This document shows, piece after piece, positions 20,626-27,239 of a stretch of DNA of 64,000 nt. This DNA is from DASWJZ01 sp963739005. Lineage in GTDB: Bacteria > Pseudomonadota > Alphaproteobacteria > Rhizobiales > Afifellaceae. The stretch is from the NCBI GenBank assembly GCA_963739005.1, contig CAVTYQ010000002.1:1178001-1242000 (forward strand), written 5' to 3'. The notes below the pieces were generated by a model that had not been told where the DNA came from, ran no database searches, and saw only the letters and a list, made by a program, of their open reading frames with translations. A program made the position numbers and the translations under genes. Numbering within the stretch: position 1 is the stretch's first letter; each line of letters starts with the position of its first letter.

Positions 20626-21414
20626 TCACCGCGCTGCATGTCTCTCGAAGAAAAGGGCCTGGCTGATCACAGCCTTCACGGTCTCGGGCTGAAAAGGCTT
20701 GGTAATCAAGAAGGCGGGTTCAGGACGTTCGCCGGTCAAGAGGCGCTCCGGATAGGCCGTGATGAAGACGACCGGCACGGAGAACGAGCCGAGCATCTCG
20801 TTGACGGCGTCGAGGCCGGAACTGCCGTCGGCAAGCTGGATGTCGGCAAGCACGAGTCCGGGTTTCTTCCTCTCCACGGCATTGATCGCCTCGGTCCGGG
20901 TGCGCGCCACCGAATCGACGCGATGGCCGAGCGACTGCACCAGCGACTCGATATCCATGGCGATGAGCGGCTCGTCCTCGATGATGAGCACGTCCGTCGC
21001 CACCTGCTCGGCGATCTCGCGGCCGGCCTGGTCGATCAGCTTGCCGACGGCCTTCTCGGACTGCCCGAGGATTCCCGCGATCTCGGTCGTGGAGAAATCC
21101 TCGACCGCCATCAGCAGGAAGGCTTGCCGCGGCAGCGGCGTCAGCGCCTCCAGGCGACGCGACGCGTCGTCAAGCTCGTCCGGCGAAAAGGAATCCTTCT
21201 CGAGGTTCACCCCCAGCGAGTTCCACATCCGGCAAAACGCCTTGAACAGCTCGACGCGCGGCTCATTCTTGGCATTGAACGACTTCGGATCGGCCACCAG
21301 CATCTCGAGCACGTTCGCCACGTAGGCGTCGCCGCTCTTCTGCCCGCCGGTCAAAGCCCGAGCGAAGCGGCGAAGATACGGAAGATGCGGTGCGGTATCG
21401 TCGACGAGGGACAT
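20626..21414 (-). CDS. phyR: General stress response anti-anti-sigma regulator PhyR
   Basis: A 262-residue protein with the PhyR order: an ECF-sigma-like domain first (about 1-135, with FSTTEIAGILGQSEKAVGKL resembling region 4) and a receiver domain after it (about 140-258). The phosphoacceptor is Asp191 (LVLADIQL), the acidic pocket is EDE (146-148), and the conserved Lys is in ITKPF (239). When phosphorylated, the sigma-like domain captures NepR and frees EcfG. An EcfG-type promoter lies just upstream (21455-21480), as expected for autoregulation. nepR and ecfG, often adjacent, are not in this window. It is followed by a HWE/HisKA_2-type kinase gene. Confidence 0.95.
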   Translation of the reverse strand: MSLVDDTAPHLPYLRRFARALTGGQKSGDAYVANVLEMLVADPKSFNAKNEPRVELFKAFCRMWNSLGVNLEKDSFSPDELDDASRRLEALTPLPRQAFLLMAVEDFSTTEIAGILGQSEKAVGKLIDQAGREIAEQVATDVLIIEDEPLIAMDIESLVQSLGHRVDSVARTRTEAINAVERKKPGLVLADIQLADGSSGLDAVNEMLGSFSVPVVFITAYPERLLTGERPEPAFLITKPFQPETVKAVISQALFFERHAAR

Positions 21415-21454
21415 GCGGAGAAACCTTAGTCGTTGACGGAAAGGCTGCCATCGA

Positions 21455-21480
21455 AACGGTCGGCTATGACGGGCGGTTCC
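21455..21480 (-). promoter_or_regulatory. EcfG-type general stress promoter of phyR
   Basis: On the minus strand the sequence reads GGAAC (21480-21476), 17 bases, CGTT (21458-21455). This matches exactly the consensus for EcfG sigma factors (GGAAC-N16/17-CGTT). It points at phyR, whose ATG at 21414 would be about 35 nt from the transcript start. Confidence 0.8.
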
Positions 21481-21557
21481 CGAGATTCTTTGCCGGCGAT
21501 AGATTTACGCGATTGGTCTTCGTCCGGCAGGTCCGGTCGGCCTTGTCGCGCATCGCC

Positions 21558-21583
21558 GGAACCCGCGCAAGCCGCCCTTTGTT
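21558..21583 (+). promoter_or_regulatory. Possible EcfG-like promoter toward zwf
   Basis: GGAAC (21558-21562), 17 bases, TGTT (21580-21583), pointing at zwf about 60 nt downstream. The -35 element is exact and the -10 has one mismatch from CGTT. It is weaker than the phyR site and may be a chance match. Confidence 0.35.
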
Positions 21584-21640
21584 GCGCCGCAACAGGGATC
21601 GGTCTAGACCGCCGTCGCTCGCCGCAGCGGAGTGCCGTTT

Positions 21641-23113
21641 TTGACCTATCGTCTCATTCCTGTTCCGCCCTTCGACTATGTCGTGTTCGGGGCGACCGGC
21701 GACCTCGCGCGCCGCAAGCTGATGCCGGCGCTCTACCATCGGCTGCGCGACGGGCAGATCGTCGACGGCAGCCGCATTGTCGGCGTGTCGCGGCGGGAGA
21801 TGTCCGACGACGAATACCGCGCGATGATCCGCGAGGCGCTCGACCAGTTCCTGCCCGCCGAGGACAAGGAGCCGGCGGTGATCGACCGCTTCCTCGGCAT
21901 GCTCCTCTATGTCGCGGCGGACGTCTCGGCCGACGCAGGATGGGATCGCCTGAAGGCGCTGCTTCAGGGCGGGGCGGAGAAGATTCGCGCCTTCTATCTC
22001 GCCGTTGGGCCGGACCTCTTCACCGATATCTGCGCCGGCATCGGGAGCCGCGGGCTCGTCACGCCGGAAACCCGCGTCGTCATCGAAAAGCCGGTCGGCA
22101 AGGACCTTGCCTCCGCGATGGCGGTGAACGAAGAGGTCGGCAAGGTCTTCTCCGAAGAGCAGGTGTTCCGCATCGATCACTACCTCGGCAAGGAGACTGT
22201 CCAAAACCTGATGGTGCTCCGGTTCGGCAATGTGCTCTACGAGCCGCTGTGGAACTCGGCCCATATCGACCACGTGCAGATCACCGTCGGCGAGACGATC
22301 GGCGTCGGTTCGCGCGGCGGCTACTACGACACGTCGGGCGCGCTCCGCGACATGGTCCAAAATCACATGCTACAGCTTCTCTGCCTGGTGGCGATGGAGC
22401 CGCCGGACAGCTTCGACGCCAACGCGGTGCGCGACGAGAAGCTGAAGGTCCTGAAGGCGCTGAAGCCGATCGCCGGCGACAACGCCGACATCGTGACCGT
22501 GCGCGGGCAATATCGCGCCGGCGCGGCGAACGGCAATCCGGCGCCCGGCTACCTCGAGGAGATCGGCAAGGCGAAGAGCAACACGGAGACCTTCGTCGCG
22601 CTGAAGGCCGAAATCTCCAACTGGCGCTGGGCCGGCGTGCCCTTCTATCTCAGGACCGGGAAGCGGCTGCCGACGCGCGTGTCGGAGATCGTCGTCGCCT
22701 TCAAGCCCATCCCGCACTCGATCTTCCCCAAGGACGCCGGCACCATCGAGGCCAACCGGCTCGTGCTCCGCCTGCAGCCGGACGAGGGCGTGAAGCAGTG
22801 GATTATGATCAAGGACCCCGGCCCCGGCGGGATGCGCGTGCGCCATGTTCCCCTCGACATGACGTTCGCCGACGCCTTCCAGGCGCGCAGCCCCGACGCC
22901 TATGAGCGGCTGCTCCTCGACGTGATCCGCGGCAACCAGACGCTCTTCATGCGGCGCGACGAGGTGGAGGCGGCGTGGCGCTGGATCGACCCGATCCGCG
23001 AGGCCTGGGAGCAGTCGGGGACGCCGCTCAAGCCCTATGTCGCCGGCAGCTGGGGCCCCTCCGCCGCGATCGCGCTGATCGAGCGCGACGGGCGGACGTG
23101 GCATGAGGATTAG
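21641..23113 (+). CDS. zwf: Glucose-6-phosphate 1-dehydrogenase
   Basis: Oxidises glucose-6-phosphate to 6-phosphogluconolactone, the entry to the Entner-Doudoroff route whose other genes (edd, eda, pgi) lie at 30.9-35 kb. The coenzyme fold starts with FDYVVFGATGDLARRKL, the active-site motif is RIDHYLGKETVQN, and EKPVGKD is present. The TTG at 21641 is preferred because GGAG lies at 21629-21632, 8 nt upstream, and it matches where homologues begin (490 aa). A GTG at 21632 would add three residues. No pgl or gnd is adjacent. An EcfG-like site lies upstream. Confidence 0.95.
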   Translation: MTYRLIPVPPFDYVVFGATGDLARRKLMPALYHRLRDGQIVDGSRIVGVSRREMSDDEYRAMIREALDQFLPAEDKEPAVIDRFLGMLLYVAADVSADAGWDRLKALLQGGAEKIRAFYLAVGPDLFTDICAGIGSRGLVTPETRVVIEKPVGKDLASAMAVNEEVGKVFSEEQVFRIDHYLGKETVQNLMVLRFGNVLYEPLWNSAHIDHVQITVGETIGVGSRGGYYDTSGALRDMVQNHMLQLLCLVAMEPPDSFDANAVRDEKLKVLKALKPIAGDNADIVTVRGQYRAGAANGNPAPGYLEEIGKAKSNTETFVALKAEISNWRWAGVPFYLRTGKRLPTRVSEIVVAFKPIPHSIFPKDAGTIEANRLVLRLQPDEGVKQWIMIKDPGPGGMRVRHVPLDMTFADAFQARSPDAYERLLLDVIRGNQTLFMRRDEVEAAWRWIDPIREAWEQSGTPLKPYVAGSWGPSAAIALIERDGRTWHED

Positions 23114-23454
23114 GCGTCTCCCGCCGACGATGTTCAGGCCGGGAGGCTCAGGCTAAGCCGAGCAAGCGGCTCGTCTTTCGCCGCGCCGGTCTTCGGTTCG
23201 AACAGGCGCGAACAGACGCGTGTTCGGAAACGAACGGGGCGGCGAGCGGATCGGAACGGGCGATCCTCGCATCGGCGATGTTGAACAGCGCGCGCGGGCA
23301 CTCTCCCCCCTTGCGGGGGAGAGGCGGAGAGGGGGGAAAGACGCTGCCTCAACCGTCATCCTTCCCCTCTCCCCTGCCCCTCCCCCGCAAAGGGGGGAGG
23401 GGACGCGGCGCTGATTTATCCCCGCCGGCCGGGGGCGGGTTATGACATCCGGCC
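23114..23454. other. Intergenic region after zwf
   Basis: 340 bases between zwf and the next gene. The second half holds the palindromic repeat at 23301-23403. The first half has no recognisable gene or site; a GAACAGGCGCGAACAG direct duplication near 23197-23213 is the only visible pattern. Confidence 0.4.
23301..23403. repeat. Palindromic repeat, CCTCCCCC-GGGGGAGG family (intergenic copy)
   Basis: About 100 bp. The left arm contains CTCCCCCCTTGCGGGGGAG followed by a GGAGAGGGGGGAA stretch. The right arm is close to its inverted copy (CTTCCCCTCTCCC, then CCTCCCCCGCAAAGGGGGGAGG). Each arm is itself a small hairpin. The same element occurs at 26685, 38010, 42525 and 43978. Confidence 0.85.
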
Positions 23455-23952
23455 ATGCCGCATGCGTCGCGCTATCCGCTAGAGACGATCGAGGCCGCCC
23501 GCACGCTCTATCGCGAGGGGACGCGCGTGCGCGACATCGCGGCCGCGACGGGGATGAGCGTCGGCGCGCTCTATTATCACCTCGACGGCCACGCGCTGCC
23601 CGGCCTTGAGCCTCCGCGCCTGCCGCGCCGGCGCGAGGTCGAACGCGCGGCGACGAGCCCATCGCGCGGACGCCAAAAACTCGCGGCGCGGCTCTTTCGC
23701 GCCGCCGAGCGGCAGGCGCGGAAGCTCGAGCGCTCGCTCACCTGGGATTTCCAGCGCAAGGAGGACCGCGCGCTCGATCTCGCCGCGCTCCGCGAGCTGA
23801 CGCGCATTCTGCGCGACCTTTCGGTGGTGGAGGAATCCGCCCGGAGCGCCAGCCGGAAGGAGCGCGGCGAACGCAGCGTCAGCGTCGAGCATGAGCAGGC
23901 GCTGGCGGTGGAGGGGAGAGCTGTGGTGATTAGCAGGACGACGACGGGGTGA
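23455..23952 (+). CDS. Hypothetical helix-turn-helix protein
   Basis: A 165-residue protein of unknown role. Residues about 8-45 (ETIEAARTLYREGTRVRDIAAATGMS) look like a helix-turn-helix of the resolvase/terminase small-subunit type, followed by an arginine-rich linker and a helical part (LFRAAERQARKLERSL). The acidic and basic balance suits a DNA-binding protein. No phage or transposase genes are adjacent, so a mobile-element origin is only a guess. It is flanked by palindromic repeats on both sides, and its stop is 9 nt before the next repeat. Confidence 0.7.
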   Translation: MPHASRYPLETIEAARTLYREGTRVRDIAAATGMSVGALYYHLDGHALPGLEPPRLPRRREVERAATSPSRGRQKLAARLFRAAERQARKLERSLTWDFQRKEDRALDLAALRELTRILRDLSVVEESARSASRKERGERSVSVEHEQALAVEGRAVVISRTTTG

Positions 23953-23961
23953 AGCCGCAGC

Positions 23962-24108
23962 TTAACCTCCCCCTTGCGGGGAGGTCGAAGTTTGTCGGGT
24001 GCGAAGCAGACGGCAAACTTCGGGAGGGGGTGAGCGCCTCAAACCCCCTCCCGGCGCTTTCTGCGCCTTCGGCTTGAAAACACCGACCTCCCCGCAAGGG
24101 GGAGGTTA
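23962..24108. repeat. 147-bp palindromic repeat with perfect 25-bp terminal inverted repeats
   Basis: The ends (23962-23986 and 24084-24108) are exact inverted copies beginning TAACCTCCCCCTTGCGGGGA. A second inverted pair inside is built on GAAGTTTG / CAAACTTC. It is related to, but not the same as, the CCTCCCCC-GGGGGAGG family. Perfect arms suggest a recent insertion or a strongly selected structure. Confidence 0.8.
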
Positions 24109-24119
24109 CGCGCGCACAA

Positions 24120-24365
24120 TTACACGGCGGCCAACACGGCCCGCTTGACTGTCTGCGGCAGATCGATCGGCCGGAAGAAGCTTTTGGGATAAACGTAGTC
24201 GGTGCCGGACTCGTCAAAGACCCGCCGCAAACCGTGCTTCCCCGCGGCTTCGTCGCGCAATGCGACATAGATCTTCCGTTTTTCGAGCGAGGCCAGATAG
24301 CCATCGTTCTCGACACACACGACCAATTGCTTTGCGGCAGCCCTGTTCATGCTCGTTCGGTTCAA
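24120..24365 (-). CDS. Small conserved hypothetical protein
   Basis: A 76-81 residue protein, compact and apparently folded: KQLVVCVENDGYLASLEKRK, IYVALRDEAAGKHG, RVFDESGTDYVYPKSFF, PQTVKRAVLAAV. It resembles small unnamed proteins found in many Rhizobiales. The start is either TTG 24365, with AAGGA upstream and overlapping the stop of a short upstream frame, or ATG 24350. I do not know its function. It lies immediately beside a palindromic repeat. Confidence 0.65.
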   Translation of the reverse strand: MNRTSMNRAAAKQLVVCVENDGYLASLEKRKIYVALRDEAAGKHGLRRVFDESGTDYVYPKSFFRPIDLPQTVKRAVLAAV

Positions 24366-24421
24366 AGCAGTTCCTTGATCTTGAATTCCTTGCGGCTGAC
24401 GCCGGCGGCTTCATCTGCCAT
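24362..24421 (-). other. Possible remnant of a gene upstream of the small conserved gene
   Basis: A 19-codon frame (MADEAAGVSRKEFKIKELL) whose TGA overlaps the TTG start of the next gene. It reads like the C-terminus of a longer protein, with an in-frame stop just before it. It may be the truncated end of a former operon partner or chance. Confidence 0.25.
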
Positions 24422-24729
24422 CAGGCAGCCTGTCTTTCATAGATAGGCGTGCGCCGCGCCGAGATTGGTCGCGGTACCCGCTCTAAGGACGATTTGTCGG
24501 TGCGGACTGGGTCGTGGCGGCATCCCGCGCGGTGGCTATGGAGCGAAGCGCTACTGGCCAGCAAAACGTCGTCAATTGGGCTTATCGTGAAACGTCGTCG
24601 TCCCCGGCGGCCGGTCTCCAAAACCGGAACCGACGGGGACTTACCTGGCGAGGGACGACATAGGGGTCAGGAAACGGCTGGGGTCCAAACTCAGTACACC
24701 CTGAGCCCGCTTTCCTAGGAGTTATGTAT
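24366..24729. other. Intergenic region at the left side of the accessory island
   Basis: About 360 bases without a convincing gene; one open frame at 24449-24718 has no protein-like features. It holds a hairpin resembling the tRNA-Trp anticodon arm (24600-24640) and a small CTCAG-N6-CTGAG hairpin near 24690-24706, just before the ribosome-binding site of the next gene. Confidence 0.4.
24600..24640 (+). other. Nested hairpin with a tRNA-Trp-like anticodon arm
   Basis: The outer arms are GTCCCCG and CGGGGAC. The inner hairpin CCGGTCTCCAAAACCGG equals the anticodon stem-loop of many bacterial tRNA-Trp genes (loop CTCCAAA). No T-arm or acceptor stem is present. It could be a scar of integration at a tRNA gene or coincidence. 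Confidence 0.3.
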
Positions 24730-25308
24730 ATGGCCGAATTGCCAATATTGCTAGCCCGCCCGCCTCGGAAAAAGATCGCGAAGCGCCAGCTTGAGCTGCG
24801 GAATCGGCTGTGGCCGCACGTGACCCAAGACTGGCTTTGGACAAGGCAGACGCATAACGGCTTCACTACCCTGCCGAAGGCAATGCCTTTGATGCTCGGC
24901 ATCATGGACGACTTGGCAAAGGGGCAACCGGTGTCGGGCACTTACCTGGAGCTTTGGTGCCGTACCTTCGATGAGAGCTTTGTCACCCTGTCAAAGCCGC
25001 GCGAAATCGCATTTCACTCGGGGTTCACTGGTCAGCGTGCGGAGCGCACATGGCGAGGGCGACTCAACATTCTCTCCGAGCTGCAGTTCATTCTTCTCAG
25101 CGAGGGGCCATCTGGGCCGGCAAGCTACGCGCTAATTCTCAACCCTTATAAGATCATTCAATGCCATCACGACAAGAAGACACCGGGTCTCAGGGCCGAC
25201 AAATTCAATGCGTTGATGGAGCGTGCCGCCGACATCGGTGATGAAAGCCTCTCACCTCCAACTTCGTCTCGGGCGGTTACCGCGCCGGCACCGGCGGCAG
25301 TTTCATAG
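24730..25308 (+). CDS. Hypothetical protein of the accessory island
   Basis: 192 residues from ATG 24730, chosen because AGGAG (24717-24721) is 8 nt upstream; the ATG at 24724 is too close. The protein has a basic N-terminus (RPPRKKIAKRQLELRNRLWP), a middle with WLWTRQTHNGFTTLPKAMPL, and a segment SYALILNPYKIIQCHH that resembles the wing region of winged-helix proteins. The C-terminus is Pro/Ala-rich and probably disordered. Base composition is less GC-rich than the flanking core genes, which suggests transfer. I do not recognise a named family. It is followed 100 nt later by the DUF5343-HEPN pair. Confidence 0.7.
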   Translation: MAELPILLARPPRKKIAKRQLELRNRLWPHVTQDWLWTRQTHNGFTTLPKAMPLMLGIMDDLAKGQPVSGTYLELWCRTFDESFVTLSKPREIAFHSGFTGQRAERTWRGRLNILSELQFILLSEGPSGPASYALILNPYKIIQCHHDKKTPGLRADKFNALMERAADIGDESLSPPTSSRAVTAPAPAAVS

Positions 25309-25408
25309 CGGCGAGAATAGTCCCCGCCCTCAGCCGTTGATGTCGACGATGCGGCGAGCGAGCCGCGCGATGGCGTATCATTGAAACTCCGAATCGGAGG
25401 GTATCGAA

Positions 25409-26000
25409 ATGGCACCCCCATTTATGAATGCGACCGGCTTGGTGACGAAGATCTTCGACAAGACCTGTTCCAGGACTTTCTAAGACGAAGCTCGGCTTCG
25501 ACAGCGGCAGCTCGCGACCGGTCATTCCACTGCTTAAGAAACTTGGCTTCGTCGGTTCCGACGGAACACCGACACCCTTGTACGGCAAATTCCGAAACCC
25601 CGAGGAGCGGGGCAAGGCGATGGCCGCGGCCCTGCGCACGGCCTACAAAGAGGTCTATGACCGGAATGAGTTCGCCCACGATCTGCCGAAGGATAAATTT
25701 AAGAACCTGATCGTGGAGATGACCGGCATGGAAGCCGGCGACGCTACGGTCAGCGCGATCGTGGGTACGTTCTTCAATCTCAAAGCCTACGCGAAGTTCG
25801 ACGGGGAAGACGTGAAGCCGGCGGGCGCTGTTGTCACTGTGATACCGGAGAACCCATCCGCGCCGACGCCGCCCGTGCAAAACACCTCCGGCCTGAATTT
25901 GTCGTACACGATCAACCTGAATCTTCCGGAAACGACGGATGTCGAAGTCTTCAATGCGATCTTTCGGAGTCTGAAAGAAAACCTGCTGAAGGTCGGTTGA
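25409..26000 (+). pseudogene. DUF5343 family gene with a damaged N-terminal part
   Basis: A strong ribosome-binding site (GGAGGG, 25396-25401) precedes ATG 25409, which reads MAPPFMNATGLVTKIFDK, the usual DUF5343 N-terminus, but stops at 25481. The next family segment, DLFQDFL, lies in the second frame. From about 25482 the rest (KTKLGFDSGSSRPVIPLLKK, SDGTPTPLYGKF, then DINLNLPE-like YTINLNLPETTDVEVFNAIF) lies in the third frame to 26000. Two lesions are needed: a deletion with frame change near 25463, and one lost A near 25482. The downstream 140-residue frame could start at TTG 25578. The HEPN gene starts 2 nt after this gene. Sequencing error could explain the second lesion but hardly the first, which also removes several residues. 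Confidence 0.7.
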
Positions 26001-26002
26001 GA

Positions 26003-26572
26003 ATGGAGCACTCAATCAAATACTTCGGCTTGAACAACGTCGCCCTCGAAAACGATCTTCGACGCGTTGCGCGCGAGAAGAAGATCAAGCTCCGGCCGTC
26101 GAGGACGAAGAGCAACCGCGATGCGTACTATCCGCAAATCACGGAGGAAATCCGGCACAACGCCGCGATGATGGCCGAGCACTATGAGCTGTTCTATTGC
26201 TTGGAAACATCTATCCGCGACGTGATCCGCGCGAGGCTTGTTGAGGCCGACAAGGACAATTGGTGGGATAAATACGTCGCAGAATTCATTCGCAATAACG
26301 CGTCGGCGAACAAGAAGAAAGAGACAGAAAGCGGTGTGACACCTCGCTCCGACGACTGGCTGAGCTACACCAACTTCGGGGAACTAGGTCAGATCATCGC
26401 GGAGAACTGGCCGCTGTTCAAAGACATGTTCTCGGACGCGAAAGCGGTCCGTGATTGCATCGCACGGCTCAACACGCTTCGCGCGCCGATTGCGCACTGT
26501 TCAATGCTTGCCGAGGACGAAGTCATGCGACTGCGGCTAAGCCTGCGCGATTGGTTTAGGTTGATGGAATAG
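26003..26572 (+). CDS. Swt1-type HEPN domain protein
   Basis: A 189-residue, mostly helical protein. The C-terminal half carries the HEPN signature R-x4-H (Arg160 to His165 in LRAPIAHC), the catalytic pair of many HEPN RNases, within an arrangement like Swt1-family HEPN proteins. The N-terminal 60 residues hold a basic stretch (REKKIKLRPSRTKSNRD) that may bind nucleic acid. HEPN proteins often act as toxins or abortive-infection effectors. The gene follows a DUF5343 gene by 2 nt, and such pairing suggests a two-part module. The catalytic pair is intact although the partner is broken. Confidence 0.75.
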   Translation: MEHSIKYFGLNNVALENDLRRVAREKKIKLRPSRTKSNRDAYYPQITEEIRHNAAMMAEHYELFYCLETSIRDVIRARLVEADKDNWWDKYVAEFIRNNASANKKKETESGVTPRSDDWLSYTNFGELGQIIAENWPLFKDMFSDAKAVRDCIARLNTLRAPIAHCSMLAEDEVMRLRLSLRDWFRLME

Positions 26573-26580
26573 TTCGCGCA

Positions 26581-26660
26581 CCCGGCAGGGCTGAACCCTC
26601 ATCCGCCCGCTTCGCGGACACCTTCTCCCGGTCTCGGGAGAAGGTTGGCGTGGCGGCCTT
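26581..26660. repeat. Palindromic repeat, CCCTCATCCG...GGGAGAAGG family, simple copy
   Basis: Begins CCGGCAGGGCTGAACCCTCA, contains the hairpin ACCTTCTCCCG / CGGGAGAAGGT, and ends GGCGTGGCGGCCTT. The copy at 26823-26970 has the same ends with extra sequence inside. Confidence 0.75.
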
Positions 26661-26684
26661 CGCGTTGGAGTGTGAGCGCGGGCA

Positions 26685-26783
26685 CCTCTCCCCCTTGTGG
26701 GGAGAGGGTCTGGGTGAGGGGCGTCCAGCGTAGAGCGGAGCGGAGACACCCCGCCCCCAACCCCTCCCCACAAGGGGGAGGGG
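26685..26783. repeat. Palindromic repeat, CCTCCCCC-GGGGGAGG family (intergenic copy)
   Basis: The left arm is CCTCTCCCCCTTGTGGGGAG plus GGTGAGGGG. The right arm is CCCCTCCCCACAAGGGGGAG. The centre is GTCCAGCGTAGAGCGGAGCG. Same family as 23301 and the three in-gene copies. Confidence 0.8.
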
Positions 26784-26822
26784 AGCGCGTCGTGGCCGTC
26801 ATGCTTCCCCCCTCAGGTTGCC

Positions 26823-26970
26823 CCGGCAGGCCTGAACCCTCATCCGCCGTTTGGCAAAGCCAAACGGCACCTTCTCCCGCAACCCGGATGTTTCCGGGTT
26901 GCACCTCATTTGCCGAAGGCGGGAACACCCGACTTCGGTCTCGGGAGAAGGTTGGCGTAGCGGCCTTCAT
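26823..26970. repeat. Palindromic repeat, CCCTCATCCG family, copy carrying a nested insertion
   Basis: The same outer sequence as 26581-26660, but with about 55 extra bases between the CTTCTCCCG and CGGGAGAAG arms. The extra piece carries its own hairpin (AACCCGG ATGTTT CCGGGTT). This looks like one small element inserted in another. Confidence 0.7.
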
Positions 26971-26972
26971 GC

Positions 26973-27011
26973 TTCCCCCCTCCCTACCCTCCCCCGCAAA
27001 GGGGGAGGGGG
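26973..27011. repeat. Half copy of the CCTCCCCC-GGGGGAGG repeat
   Basis: Only the right arm is present: CCCTACCCTCCCCCGCAAAG followed by GGGGAGGGG. It ends 25 bases from the stop of the next minus-strand gene and could also serve as a hairpin terminator for it. Confidence 0.6.
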
Positions 27012-27035
27012 TTGCTAATCGCATAGGCGGCGCTA

Positions 27036-27239
27036 TTACCGCGCGCCGCGAAGAGCGGCGGCGACGAGGATCGCGAGGCAGCCGAAGAGCAGCAGCCCGC
27101 CGTCGAGAAAGGCGTTCGTTCCGAGGCTCGCGACGAGCGCGCCGACGAGGACGACGAGGAGCAGGATGGCGCCCGACAGGCGCGCATCCGCCAGGAACAT
27201 GCCGAGAAGCTCGTTCGCGATGTCGCGGATAAGCGTCAT
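27036..27239 (-). CDS. Small two-helix membrane protein
   Basis: 67 residues from ATG 27239. Two hydrophobic segments, SGAILLLVVLVGALVASLG and GLLLFGCLAILVAAAL, are joined by a short loop, with an amphipathic N-terminus (MTLIRDIANELLGMFLADAR). The ATG overlaps the stop of the upstream gene by 4 nt, so it is translated with the COG4280-type protein and may be its small partner. Function unknown. A longer frame up to 27344 overlaps the neighbour and is not needed. Confidence 0.7.
   Translation of the reverse strand: MTLIRDIANELLGMFLADARLSGAILLLVVLVGALVASLGTNAFLDGGLLLFGCLAILVAAALRGAR

Larger units (their letters stand above)
26573..27035. other. Repeat-filled intergenic region
   Basis: 460 bases made almost entirely of palindromic repeats of two families (26581-26660, 26685-26783, 26823-26970, 26973-27011). 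No gene is supported. It marks the right edge of the low-density region. Confidence 0.7.

Noticed and set aside
19396..21631. nepR or ecfG beside phyR
   Set aside because: The gaps around phyR and the kinase hold no frame resembling a NepR helix or an ECF sigma factor.
24449..24718. 89-codon plus-strand frame before the island gene
   Set aside because: No ribosome-binding site, arginine-rich low-complexity product, and it overlaps the nested hairpin; not supported as a gene.
23301..27011. CRISPR array
   Set aside because: The repeats are palindromic, of different lengths and irregular spacing, with no unique spacers of even size and no cas genes.
23114..27035. Prophage or insertion sequence
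   Set aside because: No transposase, integrase, capsid or terminase large-subunit gene is seen; only small unknown genes and non-coding repeats.
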